From Parelaphostrongylus tenuis (Eukaryota > Nematoda > Chromadorea > Rhabditida > Metastrongylidae): DNA of 64,000 nt. This document shows positions 1 through 9,480 of this stretch, piece after piece (position 1 is the first letter of the stretch; the number at the start of each line of letters is the position of its first letter). The position numbers were made by a program, and so were the translations under genes. The notes beneath the pieces were generated by a model. The model had not been told where the DNA came from, did not search any database, and worked only from the letters and a program-made list of their open reading frames with translations. Where the stretch lies: positions 62,001 through 126,000 of the forward strand of contig JAHQIW010000501.1 of the NCBI GenBank assembly GCA_019055375.1, written 5' to 3'.

Positions 1-65
1 CAGCGATAAACACCGAATTTGTTAAAAAGAAGAAGTTAAAACTGCATTATCAATCATTATCAATC

Positions 66-330
66 ATTCTTTTTATTTGACTGCTTTTAGCGGTGGTATG
101 ATGTTATACATATACCCGGTGATGTAAGTGATATGCAAAGCTTCCGCGTCAGGCGGGACTCGAGCCTGTATCCTTTCGATCCGGGACGGCGAGCTTTAAC
201 CCGTTGCATTAGTAGCGCCCGTTTTGCCCACCACTTTTTCTACACTACATCGCTGCCTGACGGGAAAGTTTCGCACATCACTGGGTATTCGTATAACGTC
301 ATACCACCGCTAAAGGCGGTCGAATAAAAA
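66..330. repeat. Small palindromic repeat carrying a tRNA-like promoter block
   Basis: Ends are inverted copies (about 70-135 against 255-330, sharing TTTAGCGGTGGTATGA). The interior on the - strand holds a B-box-like GGCTCGAGTCCCG and the same 3' motif as the SINE-like copy at 430-590. It is likely a Pol III-derived non-autonomous element that became palindromic. Confidence 0.6.
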
Positions 331-429
331 AAAATTCTATTTATCATTCAATACCCAGTATCTGTTAGCGTGACTGAGTTCAATGTCGAAACCGACTACC
401 TGGGCCAAACTATTGATATTTGATTGCTC

Positions 430-590
430 ACAGGTAAATGCGTTGTAGCGCAGAAAGAGTGGTGGCAAAACGGACCTCAGTAGTGCAACGAGTTAGAGCA
501 TGCGCTCCCGCATAGAATGAGATGCGGGTTCGAGTCCCGACTGACGCGGAAGTTTTGCACATCACTTTACGTCACTGGGTAAAATTGCAC
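430..590 (+). repeat. tRNA-derived SINE-like repeat
   Basis: It contains a tRNA-like segment at about 495-560: a D-arm-like GAGTTAGAGC and a good T-arm, CGGGTTCGAGTCCCG. It is followed by the family's 3' tail, GCACATCACTTTACGTCACTG. The same sequence occurs inverted at about 110-260. The anticodon arm is not cloverleaf-like, so this is a tRNA-derived repeat and not a functional tRNA. Confidence 0.6.
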
Positions 591-1080
591 GGTTGCCGGG
601 TCGTTCAATTCTGCATCTCATTACAAACATTTCAGTATAAAACTGGCCTATACCTGCTTTGAGACTGAGCTGTCGTGGCAACGAATTCGCTTGCTACTCA
701 TGCACGAATGGCGCCTCGAAGAAAATGTTAGTGAAGCGGCGCGCAAAATTAGTGGAGCTCCCTGTGGACGGCCCGAGTGCGATTGATCCTGCAGACTGTT
801 CTCTTCAACTTTGAACCGGCGAATCATTTCCTAACCGTCCTTTTTGCAACCGTAACATCTTCCTCAAGCTCCATCAATTTTGCGCGGCGCTCGCTTTACT
901 AGCATTTTCTCCTGAGCGCCATTCGTGCACGCGTAGCAAGCAAATTGTCCCAAGACGGGCCCATCTTGAAGCAAGTGCAAGGAAGCTCTAAACCAAAATG
1001 TTCGCAAGATAATGCTCAGTTGAACGGTACCAAAATCATGCAGTTTCAATTACTTCTTTTGATAAATTCGGTGTTTAATG

Positions 1081-2846
1081 TTAAAGTGCCAGAACTTATG
1101 GAACGACATATTGAATGCATGTGCGATCTCTGAGAGAATGATCAACGCTCAGAGTTTTTTCCTTTTTGATTGAACGAGCACGCCATTTCTCTCATGCAGG
1201 ATTCGTAATCGAGTTCAGAAGCCTGTAAGACGGTTTCTGCTTTGGCCTTGTGTCAAAACATTTCTCTGTGTTCTTCCATCATTGTAGGTTGTAGGGAAGC
1301 GTGTGCTATGAATAACTGGAGGTGTACGTTTTTGCGTAAAAGTGGTGGAGTACAATACTGAGCCAGTAAATCAGTGTTTAACCCTCGACGGACGATGAGG
1401 ATCATTTCGACCCTCAATTTTTTAAAGGTCTTTCTTCGCTGAACAAAGCTTTTTGTTCAGAATTTAAATAATCACTGGAAAGCTCAAATCTCGGGGATTC
1501 CGACGTTTTGCTTGGTTTTTGGAAAGACCTTTATGGTGCGCCGTAACGGTTCCACACTCGGTTTACTCTATTTGCTCAGCTAAAGTTTGTGGATCGTTTC
1601 TTATCGGACTTCACCAAGCGCTTTCGATAGCCCAAATCTCGGCTAATTTTAAGCTAAAACTGGTTCTCGAAAAGATTGCCATAGCGCACTGTGAGAGCGA
1701 AAATATAATTACGTTTCACATTCGAAGTTTTCTTTGCACTAAGGAGTTATGTATACGCAAAACTATGCAGATTTGTAGAGTAAACCATATTCTATCATAC
1801 TGGCACGAAGAACCCAAAGTATTTCCCAAACCAGGAGGAAAATTATTTGATGAAGAAAGAAAATCGCGTGCTGCTGGAGATGTTGATTGTGCTGTCGTTC
1901 TCAAAATGTCAACACTTTTTTGGAACACAAGGCCTGTGCGGCCTTATTAAAGTAGTTTTGATGAATCTAAACTTGATACGAAGCCGTTATCTGCAGTTCC
2001 TTTCTTTTTAGATTTTCAATTCAAGAATATTCCTTCACGTAACATTCATTGAGCAGTAGTTATGGCCAATGATATTGTTACGTTATTCTCTAACCCTTTA
2101 GGGACGGCAGTTGATCGATTGCACGAAGCAACTCGCACTAGGCACGCGATTTTTGATATTCTCCTAGAATTTTTCCTCCACTTGGAAAGTAAAACCTTAG
2201 GTTTTTGTGTTACTCTGATACTCCATGATTTTCTTTACATGGTCATATGTTTTTTTGGTGCATATATAAGTTTTCTGTATCATTAAAACTCCAGGTGCGA
2301 AACGTAGTCCTCTTTTTGCTCTTACAGCGTTCTATAATATCCTTTCAAAAAACCAATTCGAGCATCCGAATTCTCGAGATTTGAGCTCGAATAGCTAATT
2401 AGTGTTTGACGAAGAGCCGAATACAAGCCCCAGCCGAGCAAATAAAACAAGCTGAGTGTGAAACATAATTTCATTTTTTCTGCAACAACATAACATAATA
2501 AAGAGGGTTTTCAAAAAGATCATTCACATTGTTGAAATTGTGAGGATTCAAGCTTTCGATTGATTACCAAGTATATGTAAGGGAAATTTTGTCTAGCGAG
2601 AAAGGCCTTCAAACAGTCGTGTACCTCAGCGGGTACATGCCGTCCCTTTGTGGTTAATAGGCCTAATATCACAGGAAAAATAACCTTATTTTGAATTTGA
2701 TCTCTACAGATGCCAATGACAGACTTTTGTCGATTGGCAGCAAAATGTTAAGGTTACAATCAGCACACTAGGGTTTCATAGTAAATGTGAAAGCTTGCGG
2801 TACATCGCAGTTGAGTAAACCGTTAACCCTGAATTCATTTCTTTAG
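1081..2846. other. Non-coding stretch upstream of the RDD-family gene
   Basis: AT-rich sequence with no splice-bounded coding exon that I could support. Around 1,425-1,470 there is a motif (CGCTGAACAAAGCTTTTTG) that recurs in the degenerate repeat block at 52.5-53.5 kb, so part is old repeat. The start-codon exon of the downstream RDD gene should lie here or further left but was not identified. Confidence 0.4.
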
Positions 2847-3037
2847 GGTAGAATTATTGACGCTAACCAACACTATCGAAAATTCCAGAATTTTGATGCC
2901 AGTGATGCGAACAATCTTGGTCCTGCTCCAGATCAGGTCGAAGAACGGCCGCCAACATTCCCTGTACCACCAAGTGCACAAGAAGCGTTCATCGTTCAAA
3001 ATCCAAATGGTACGGATGGGCTGGCCGCTCAGTTTGT
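2847..3037 (+). CDS. FAM8A1: RDD/FAM8A1-like gene, exon A
   Basis: Acceptor TTCTTTAG, donor GTAAGC; phase 0 in, phase 2 out. It encodes about 63 residues of a soluble, Pro-rich lead (for example ERPPTFPVPPSAQEAF). The - strand ORF over it is a shadow. Confidence 0.85.
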
Positions 3038-6000
3038 GTAAGCGATCCATATTTCACTTGTCAATTATTGTCCGTTCCTTTGACAGAATTATGTGGAATG
3101 AAATACAGGACGGATAATTTATTAACTGGTAGAACACTCATCTTATGTGAAATTTTTCACTGAAGTATTATGTTGTTCCATAATTTTGACATTGGAGCAG
3201 TAAATACCAAATTTGTTAGCAACAAGCAATTAAGATTATATGATTTGGGTATCGTTCAACTGCGCATTTTTTTTTGTGAACATTTTATTATACAATTTGC
3301 CTATATTTGCTTTAAGATGGAGCTTTCTTGAGAACAAATTCGCTTACTACTCTACACAAATGGCGCGCCGCTTCACTAACATTTTCCCCTTCACGTCATC
3401 CACGCACGAGTAGCAAGCGAATTTGTTCCCAAGATAGCTTCGTCCTAGAACAAGTACACGCAAGTTACATACCAAAATGTTCACAAAAAAAAAAATTCGC
3501 AATGACTAATGTATCTCCAAAATGCGACGATATTTTTCACCTTATCAAACACTTGCTTATGGAAATTTGTGTTCTTTTTTGAGCCTACCTTTTTACCATT
3601 GAAGGTGTTTTAAGGGTAGCGTCGTATACGCGTCGATTTATGGCCGAAGTTATCGATTTTGTTTTCGCTTTCCTCATTAAGCTTGTCCTTATCTACTACC
3701 TCGTTGAGATGGAATTTGTGTGAGTGTAGAGTCGGTTCTTTACCAAGTTATTACCATTTGATGTGTTTTCGTATACAGTTCAGATTATGCGGAGCTTATC
3801 GCGTTGTTCAGAGATCTGAACCGTTTTGACAAGCTGCTTGGTAATGAGGCCGATCTTCAGATGCTTGTAGATGTAACGCAAGAGTTATTTCCCTTGGAAT
3901 TACTTGGAAAAATGACGTGCAGTTTGATCGAGGTAAACTCATCACGTCTCAGTACTCTGCATGAAGTAATCTGTCAATTTTTTTTGTTTTCTCTTCCAAT
4001 TATTATCCAAAAACTTTCTGTTTTATTCACAGTTACGGTTCACTCAAATTTCTATCAATAAAGGAAATATATGAGTTGAGGGAGAGCTGCCGTGATATCT
4101 TAGGTCTTCTCATAGATTTTGGCACTCGGGCAGTATACACCAAGTTTATTAACCATAGTAGAATTGGTTAACAACACTACTCGATGTATGCACCATCAGC
4201 CTAAACACATTCCTGCCATCTTTTAGGCAACAAATCCGTACCGCTTTGTGCAAAATTTTCTGAGCTTTTTTTTTTGGTACCAAAATTTGTCCATACCGCA
4301 TCGTGGCTGCTTAACGAAGCCTTTATCGCAGTTTACTGCTTTACGAGTACGGATTGCGACGAGAAGCACAGACCACCTCTGAGAACATCAACCGGGCGAA
4401 GGCTCGAGATTTGTTGTCGCGGCGAACGGCACCCGGATCGCTGCAGTCGGGCCACGTCAACGTCGCCGCAGTCTCATCCTGTATTAAGGCAAAACGATGC
4501 TGCATGTTGCCAAATTGGCATAGAGTAGGTTAATTGAACTCGGATGGGAGTTGCTGGGTTATCCGCCATACAGCTCTGATTTGTCGTCGTCTGACCATCA
4601 CCTCTCCTGGTCGCTGGAGCACTTCCTAATCGAGAGAACCGAGAAATCAATCATTTGTTTTGCCTGAGAGATGCCACAAATGTGTTCAGGCTGATGGCGC
4701 ACACTTTGATTTAGCGCGCAGCCCTTGAATTGACTGAAGTACACATGCTTTCATCTGTGAATCAATTTTATAATATTGTTTTCCCTGCTACACTGCGCAA
4801 AAACGGTCTTTCCAGAATATAAGCACAGTGTTGGGATTCTCAAATCCTGCGCGTAGAATGATTACTATTAATTTGAAGAAAGAGCTTTATCTTGCGAGAA
4901 AACGTGTGTAACGAACATGAATGTTTTATTTCCATTGAAGCGCTGTACTAAAGAGCCGCTCAAAAACCGGCCACATACCGCACTAGCCAGAGATCTAAGT
5001 TTTCGGTTGGTTCAAAACACTCTTATGAAAAGTTCCTGTTCAGAGAGAGTGATCTTTTGTTCATCCCTGTCGTTTAACGGAAAAGTACCATGTGTTTGGC
5101 TGATTTATGTAGTACCTTTGTTCCTTCAGTAGAGTCACACCACATTTGTTGCGACTGTGGGCAAATTTGGCAGCGTTTGTTTCCCCCTTTTGAGGGTCTG
5201 GCCACATCTTTTTGGTGGCAATTTTAATTCATTTTACCCACGTCGTCATATTTCACTGTGCGGATCCCAGTGCTTCTAGCATTCGATTCGTTTTCCTCTT
5301 CTTCGTGGACGACGTAAAATACTGGTCGAACATGTCTCGTTGCAATCTTGTGGAATAGCCTGGCTGTGGCGTTCTATAAGTCGTTCGTTGTTGACTGCTG
5401 GAAAGTATTGAAGGGATAAGGGATATCAGCTCTGCGACAAGCGTCGCGACTACTCGACCACGGCCCTTTTTATGTGGTAGTCGTATTAAAATAGAAAACT
5501 TGATGATTTACTTGTCATAGTTCGTTCTCTAGTATAGTAGTTCTACATAAATATGTGTATCTTTTGTTCCGACACTTTAGAACATCAAAGACAAATTGAC
5601 AAGAATATTCTTTTATTTCTCAACTATTTTTTAAGGCACTGTGCTTGTCTCAATCAATCTTTCCTCGATTTTGCGGACAAACACCTGGAAAATATTTTAT
5701 GGGTGTTCGAGTGATCGAATGTGAAAGCGTTTCTCATGTCGCTGGAGCAGCTCCGAATGTGGTTCGTGTCAGCGGATCGGTTGTGATTCCGTTCAGGGCG
5801 TTAGTTTTTTTTTTTCTTTAAAGTTGTAAAAATGAAGTATCCTGGTATATGCTGGATTTTGAAAAGTTACATATGCACAAAAACATATGACCATGTAGAG
5901 AATATTATGGAGTATCAAAGGAACACAAAAATCTAGGTTTTACTTTCCGAATGGCGAAAAAATCCTAATTGAATAACGAAACGCGCACCTCTTGCGAGCC

Positions 6001-7690
6001 GCTCTGTGCGATCGATCGACTGCCGTCCCTAAAGCGTTGCTTTCGTTTGAGGTGATTGAATGCATGTATGGCCTTTACAAGGGCTTGGGTTGCCTCCCGC
6101 CCTGTCAAGTCATTGCTGCTTATCATCCCATACAGGTCTGTGACCACTCTGGTACTAATATACCGACTGCGGAGTAATGAATAACTTGGTGAATCATGAG
6201 CGCGATATCGAATAATCGGCCTTGTGTGCGACGTCGAGCCACATGCGCTCTTTAATCGAAACAGATTGTCAAGAAGCAAGGGTTCTGCGCTTTTTTATCT
6301 CTGCCTAAACCCCATAATTCTCAAGCTATTAGTTTTATTTACACAACATGTCATCATAATTTTTACTGTGCGGATCCCAGTATTTTTTGCAATCGATTCG
6401 TTTCTCCTCTTCTTCTTGAATAGCGTAGAATACTGGTCGAGCACGTATCCTTGCAATATCGAAGATAGCCTGGCTTTGGCGTTCCATAGGGCGTTGGTGT
6501 TGACTGCCGGCGAAGGTTGGGGTGGAGCTCGGCTCCACGCGCTCCACATTAGGCATCACAACCACCTGGTCACGGCGGCCCTTCCTCCCATTCTTAAACT
6601 ATAGTTGTTCTCATTCAAAGTTTTTGTTTCTAGGTCAATAATATCGGTTTAGATTTAGTATTGATTAGCGATTGGTGGGTGTAAATGTGCGTGATGGACC
6701 TGTTCTTCAATATTATCACTGTGTTTTGTACCTTTATTTCGAGTGCTTTATTAAGACCACTCTCAAATTTCAATAGATCCTTTCATTATTATTTGAGCCA
6801 ACTTGTCATGTGGTCTGGTAAGGGCTCTAGTACAGCCCGATACACGTGTTTCGTCCTTTCAGACTCGTCAGTCGGGCAGAACCCGTCGTCTTTCAGTCTT
6901 TTTAGCCAATCCTCTCAGGAGCCCCTACCCTTTCTATAAAAAGGTAGCGAAGACGAACGATTTACATCGAAACACGTGTATGGGCTGTACAAGAGCCCAT
7001 ACCAGACCACGTGACATGTTGGCTCAATCAATAATTTTGAAAAAATATTGGAACTTGAGCGTGATCACCCAAAAACACTCACACAAAAACACTCAAAATA
7101 AAGGTATAATTTTATAAACATACCAGCGAAAAAACAATCGAGTGTAAAATCTGTAAGTTCGGTGATAATTTCACTGTCAGTCAACAACGAGCGCCTTATG
7201 AAACGTCACAGCCAGGCTTTCCTCAAATTGCAAGGATACATGCCCATTCAGTTCTTCTCGACGTTCATGAGAAAGACGAAGAACAAATTGAATGCTAGAA
7301 GTACTACGATTTTGAGAGTGAAAAAATCTGTGAGACGTATCAAATGAAATAAAGTGAAAAATATTCCAATATTCGAAACGAATAGTTTCTTCGAGTTTTC
7401 AAGCAGAACGATTGATAATGCTCAGAAGTATTGTCTGTTAGTGGACGGCTATCTGAACATTACATTTAAAATTTCTAAGGAGTGAATTTTCTTGTTCTAT
7501 GTAGTTTAAATTTTATTTGTTTTAATGATAAATTGAACGACGTGTGGTAGTTTTCAGTGCCATGCTGAGGTCGATGTTGAAAAACATCCTCATCAACTCG
7601 TTGGTACCGTTTAGTACGGTAGCGTTTGCTTTCAATTACAATCGCGCTATCTACGACATCATCGCGAAAACAATCGTCATTGTTGAATAG
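2847..7690 (+). CDS. FAM8A1: RDD-family membrane protein, FAM8A1-like (five exons, first exon not found)
   Basis: Exons 2847-3037, 3615-3719, 3779-3932, 5636-5799 and 7558-7690 join in frame with GT..AG introns and give 248 residues ending at TAG. Order: Pro-rich N-terminal segment; first membrane segment containing the RDD-type start FMAEVIDFVFAF; a polar loop; a second hydrophobic segment (LELLGKMTCSLIEALCLS); the family signature GQTPGKYFMGVRV; and a C-terminal block with a third hydrophobic segment ending NYNRAIYDIIAKTIVIVE. Known of the family: FAM8A1 is an ER multi-pass protein that assembles with the HRD1 ubiquitin ligase in ERAD. Orthology is inferred from these motifs and their order. 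The first exon opens in phase 0 with no Met, so an upstream exon is missing. Introns hold mariner hairpins and MITEs. Confidence 0.88.
3177..3560. repeat. Family C mariner-HTH hairpin, copy 2 (inside intron 1)
   Basis: Left arm 3,200-3,360 and right arm 3,395-3,510 are inverted versions of each other and of copy 1. The shared core is GAACAAATTCGCTTACTACT facing AGTAGCAAGCGAATTTGTTC. It lies in the intron between exons A and B. Confidence 0.7.
3615..3719 (+). CDS. FAM8A1: RDD/FAM8A1-like gene, exon B (first membrane helix)
   Basis: Acceptor GTTTTAAG, donor GTGAGT. It is 105 bases (35 codons) and encodes RRFMAEVIDFVFAFLIKLVL, the RDD-domain first membrane helix. Both exon A and exon B end ...TTTGT at phase 2, so skipping B keeps the frame. 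Confidence 0.85.
3779..3932 (+). CDS. FAM8A1: RDD/FAM8A1-like gene, exon C
   Basis: Acceptor GTATACAG, donor GTAAAC. It encodes the loop SDYAELIALFRDLNRF... and the start of the second hydrophobic segment (FPLELLGKMTCSLIE). Phase 2 in, phase 0 out. Confidence 0.85.
4080..4780. repeat. Inverted pair of mariner transposase C-terminal remnants
   Basis: On +, about 4,300-4,720 carries a decayed mariner C-terminal half, with a trace of the motif before the last Asp (LLGYPPYSSDLSSSDHHLSW, near 4,550-4,605) and an end resembling CVQADGAHFD. On -, about 4,140-4,270 encodes the same C-terminus (LLPKRWQECV...ADGAYIE). So two C-terminal ends face outward with the middle collapsed. Stops and frameshifts throughout; intronic. 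Confidence 0.65.
4785..5075. repeat. Family B palindromic element, half copy
   Basis: It matches the right halves of the complete family B elements at 24.0-24.96, 27.2-28.03, 28.86-29.76 and 40.4-41.1 kb: CCTGCTACACTGC..., then AATATAAGCACA..., then AAAGAGCT. The left half is missing. Confidence 0.55.
5250..5475. repeat. Dispersed repeat E, copy 1
   Basis: It starts CACTGTGCGGATCCCAGT, shared with 6,365-6,600, and more loosely with 45,645-45,770 and with the inverted copy at 7,165-7,330. Read on -, the copies keep a similar peptide, so it may derive from an unrecognised transposon ORF. Confidence 0.55.
5636..5799 (+). CDS. FAM8A1: RDD/FAM8A1-like gene, exon D (GQTPGK signature)
   Basis: Acceptor TTTTTTAAG, donor GTTAGT. 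It encodes ALCLSQSIFPRFCGQTPGKY and then the MGVRV strand. The G-x-TPGK-x-x-x-G-x-RV motif is the most conserved part of RDD proteins. Phase 0 in, phase 2 out. Confidence 0.85.
6000..6270 (-). repeat. tRNA-derived SINE (family S), - strand copy
   Basis: It shares the family S body found at 13.75-13.99, 31.65-31.92, 60.63-60.90 and 61.86-62.11 kb, for example GAGGTGATTGAATGCATGTA and GGTGAATCATGAGCGCGAT. The tRNA-like head is at the high-coordinate end. Confidence 0.65.
6365..6604 (-). repeat. Dispersed repeat E, copy 2, with residual reading frame
   Basis: On -, the frame reads MERQSQAIFDIARIRARPVF, then a Lys/Glu-rich run. The copy at 7,165-7,330 (+) reads MKRHSQAFLKLQGYMPIQFF, then a basic run. 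The similarity in protein as well as DNA suggests a fragment of a once-coding element. I do not recognise the family. Confidence 0.5.
6725..7112. repeat. Palindromic MITE (family A), copy 1
   Basis: Inverted arms: TTGAGCCAACTTGTCATGTG at about 6,795 and CACGTGACATGTTGGCTCAA at about 7,007. The arms continue through CAGCCCGATACACGTGTTTCG and outward to GAGTG...CTCAAATTTCAATA against TTGAGCGTGATCACC. It lies in the last intron of the RDD gene. Confidence 0.75.
7165..7330 (+). repeat. Dispersed repeat E, copy 3 (inverted orientation)
   Basis: Reverse-oriented relative of the copies at 5.25 and 6.37 kb. It carries the peptide MKRHSQAFLKLQGYMPIQFF in the + frame. Confidence 0.5.
7558..7690 (+). 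CDS. FAM8A1: RDD/FAM8A1-like gene, last exon E
   Basis: Acceptor TAGTTTTCAG. It encodes MLRSMLKNILINSLVPFSTV, then NYNRAIYDIIAKTIVIVE and stop. The NRAxYDxxAxTIVV ending is typical of FAM8A1. No clear AATAAA lies within 100 bases downstream. Confidence 0.88.
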
Positions 7691-8327
7691 CTTTTCTTTT
7701 TTTTTTCTTGTGTTATGTAAAGTACTAACAAATTACTTGTATTCCGAAGCCGTCATTTCATTTATTTAGACAAGTGTACTAAGTTAATATCTGCCTTATA
7801 AACACCGATGGTAAGATTGGATTATTACCAACCTTTTCGAGATCTTTCCTTTGTTGTTAATGATTTAGAAGTCTGTGGTGATATCCGGTAAGATCACTGA
7901 TGTGGTGAAACGTGTCTAATATTTGTGATGAATTTTCGATATGTAAAACATCTTAATCAGTGCATGTACCTGTGTAGATGGTGTTACATGGCTACTGTGG
8001 GGCTCAGGAGTTTACTATCAAATTAGTGAATGTTGGCAGTGATCATTAAGTAATTTAATGTTGCTCCAAAACCCAAATGCTTTGTATTTTCATCTAAAAT
8101 TCGACTTCAATTACCAAATTCTTTTTCTTTCGCTTGAAATGTGATTCGTTTCAACTTACACATTTTACAGGCGAAGAAGTGTTAACTCATGAACCCTTTA
8201 CCCTTCACTTATGCCGATTTATTAGGTGAGCAAGAAATTTCTCAGACTTTTTCGCCTTTGTCGATTATCTGTATGCATTCGAGTTCTAGTTTTTACTATC
8301 GTTCAGAGTAGTTTCTTGCGGATATTT

Positions 8328-8329
<2 letters not shown>

Positions 8330-8371
<42 letters not shown>
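8330..8371. repeat. (TA)n microsatellite
   Basis: About 20 consecutive TA units with one interruption. Confidence 0.95.
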
Positions 8372-9304
8372 AAACGTGTAGCTTTGCTTAGCATGGAATT
8401 GTCGCGAAAGCAAAAAACGATTGTTGATGTTACACGAGTATCGTTGCGTGCCAAAAGAGAACTCGAACCCAAATGATACTCGTTTAGCATCACAATCGTT
8501 TTTGCTTTTAGGATAATTTTATGTCAAAGCAAAGGTACAAGTGTTATATATATTAAATAAACCGTAAGAAGTTACTCTAAACGATTGTAAAAATAGAAGT
8601 TGAATGCACAAAAAATAATCAACAAAAACTAAAACTAGAAAGTCTGGAAAATTTTTTGTTAATCCAATAATCTGGTAAATGAAGTCGAATTTTTCGATCA
8701 AAGTGTCTTTCTTTCTCTCGTTCATGTGAGCACAGGTTTTAGGTGAGTAAAGTTACGAACATTGTTTTATTACTGAATGATGACTGTAAATGACTGAGCG
8801 CCACTGTATTTATGTGCAAGTATCAGATTTCAAATATGGCATGTTTCCAATTAACCTTCTACTCCAATTGTCATATCATCAGTTCACAAATTCCATTGGC
8901 TGTAGGCTCGCTAGAATATTTATTGCATTTTAAAGTACGAAATCGGAATTGCTCTTGAAATGACTCTATTTTATGAGTGTAAACTCATTACTTGTGCTGA
9001 TTCCTTTCTGGAATATGTACTTGTGTATTATATTGTTGGCTTTCTTCCTTCTAAGCGAAGATTTTAATGGTAACCAACACCTACTGGATTACTCAAAATT
9101 GATGTGATTCCAGTAAAATTACGGCTATTTTATATGTAGCTTGTAATTTCTGATTGATTCAAGAATTTGGATTCGTTCGTGATAAATTGTTTTCCCTGAA
9201 ATTCTGGTCAAAGGTAATACAATTGATTTGATGTTCACTTACCAACTCTATTGATAAACAAATATATCAGGCCTCTAGAAGGATTTAAGTAATACAAGCG
9301 CAAC

Positions 9305-9307
<3 letters not shown>

Positions 9308-9349
<42 letters not shown>
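9308..9349. repeat. (TA)n microsatellite
   Basis: About 21 uninterrupted TA units. Confidence 0.95.
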
Positions 9350-9350
<1 letters not shown>

Positions 9351-9480
9351 GGGATAATTCCTCAATAACCAAATTTGGTTATTTCAATTTATGGGATTGA
9401 GTTTTCGACAGTCACGAATAGTTTTTCTATGACTAGAGTAGTCGATGAGTATAGGAGCGGATAGTTTTTTGTAGGCTAGG

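Larger units (their letters stand above)
1..1080. repeat. Palindromic mariner-HTH hairpin element (family C), copy 1, with nested insertion
   Basis: The two outer ends are inverted copies: bases 5-46 match the reverse complement of about 1,038-1,078. Inner arms (about 600-760 and 880-1,035) are also inverted copies. The left arm, read on +, resembles a mariner transposase helix-turn-helix start (LLLMHEWRLEENVSEAARKI, near 690-755); the right arm carries the same block on the - strand. The element looks like two opposed mariner 5' ends without the catalytic part. About 47-590 is a later SINE/MITE insertion. Relatives lie near 3.2, 33.0 and 45.0 kb. Confidence 0.7.
7691..9480. other. Intergenic, AT-rich, two AT microsatellites
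   Basis: No supported exon. Pure (TA)n runs lie at 8,330-8,371 and 9,308-9,349. A short inverted motif flanks 8,400-8,515 (CAAAAAACGATTGTTGATG against CAATCGTTTTTGCTTTTAGG), suggesting a small decayed hairpin repeat. Confidence 0.5.

Noticed and set aside
495..565. Functional tRNA gene
   Set aside because: Good T-arm but no proper acceptor or anticodon stem; same sequence is repeated as a SINE-like element nearby.
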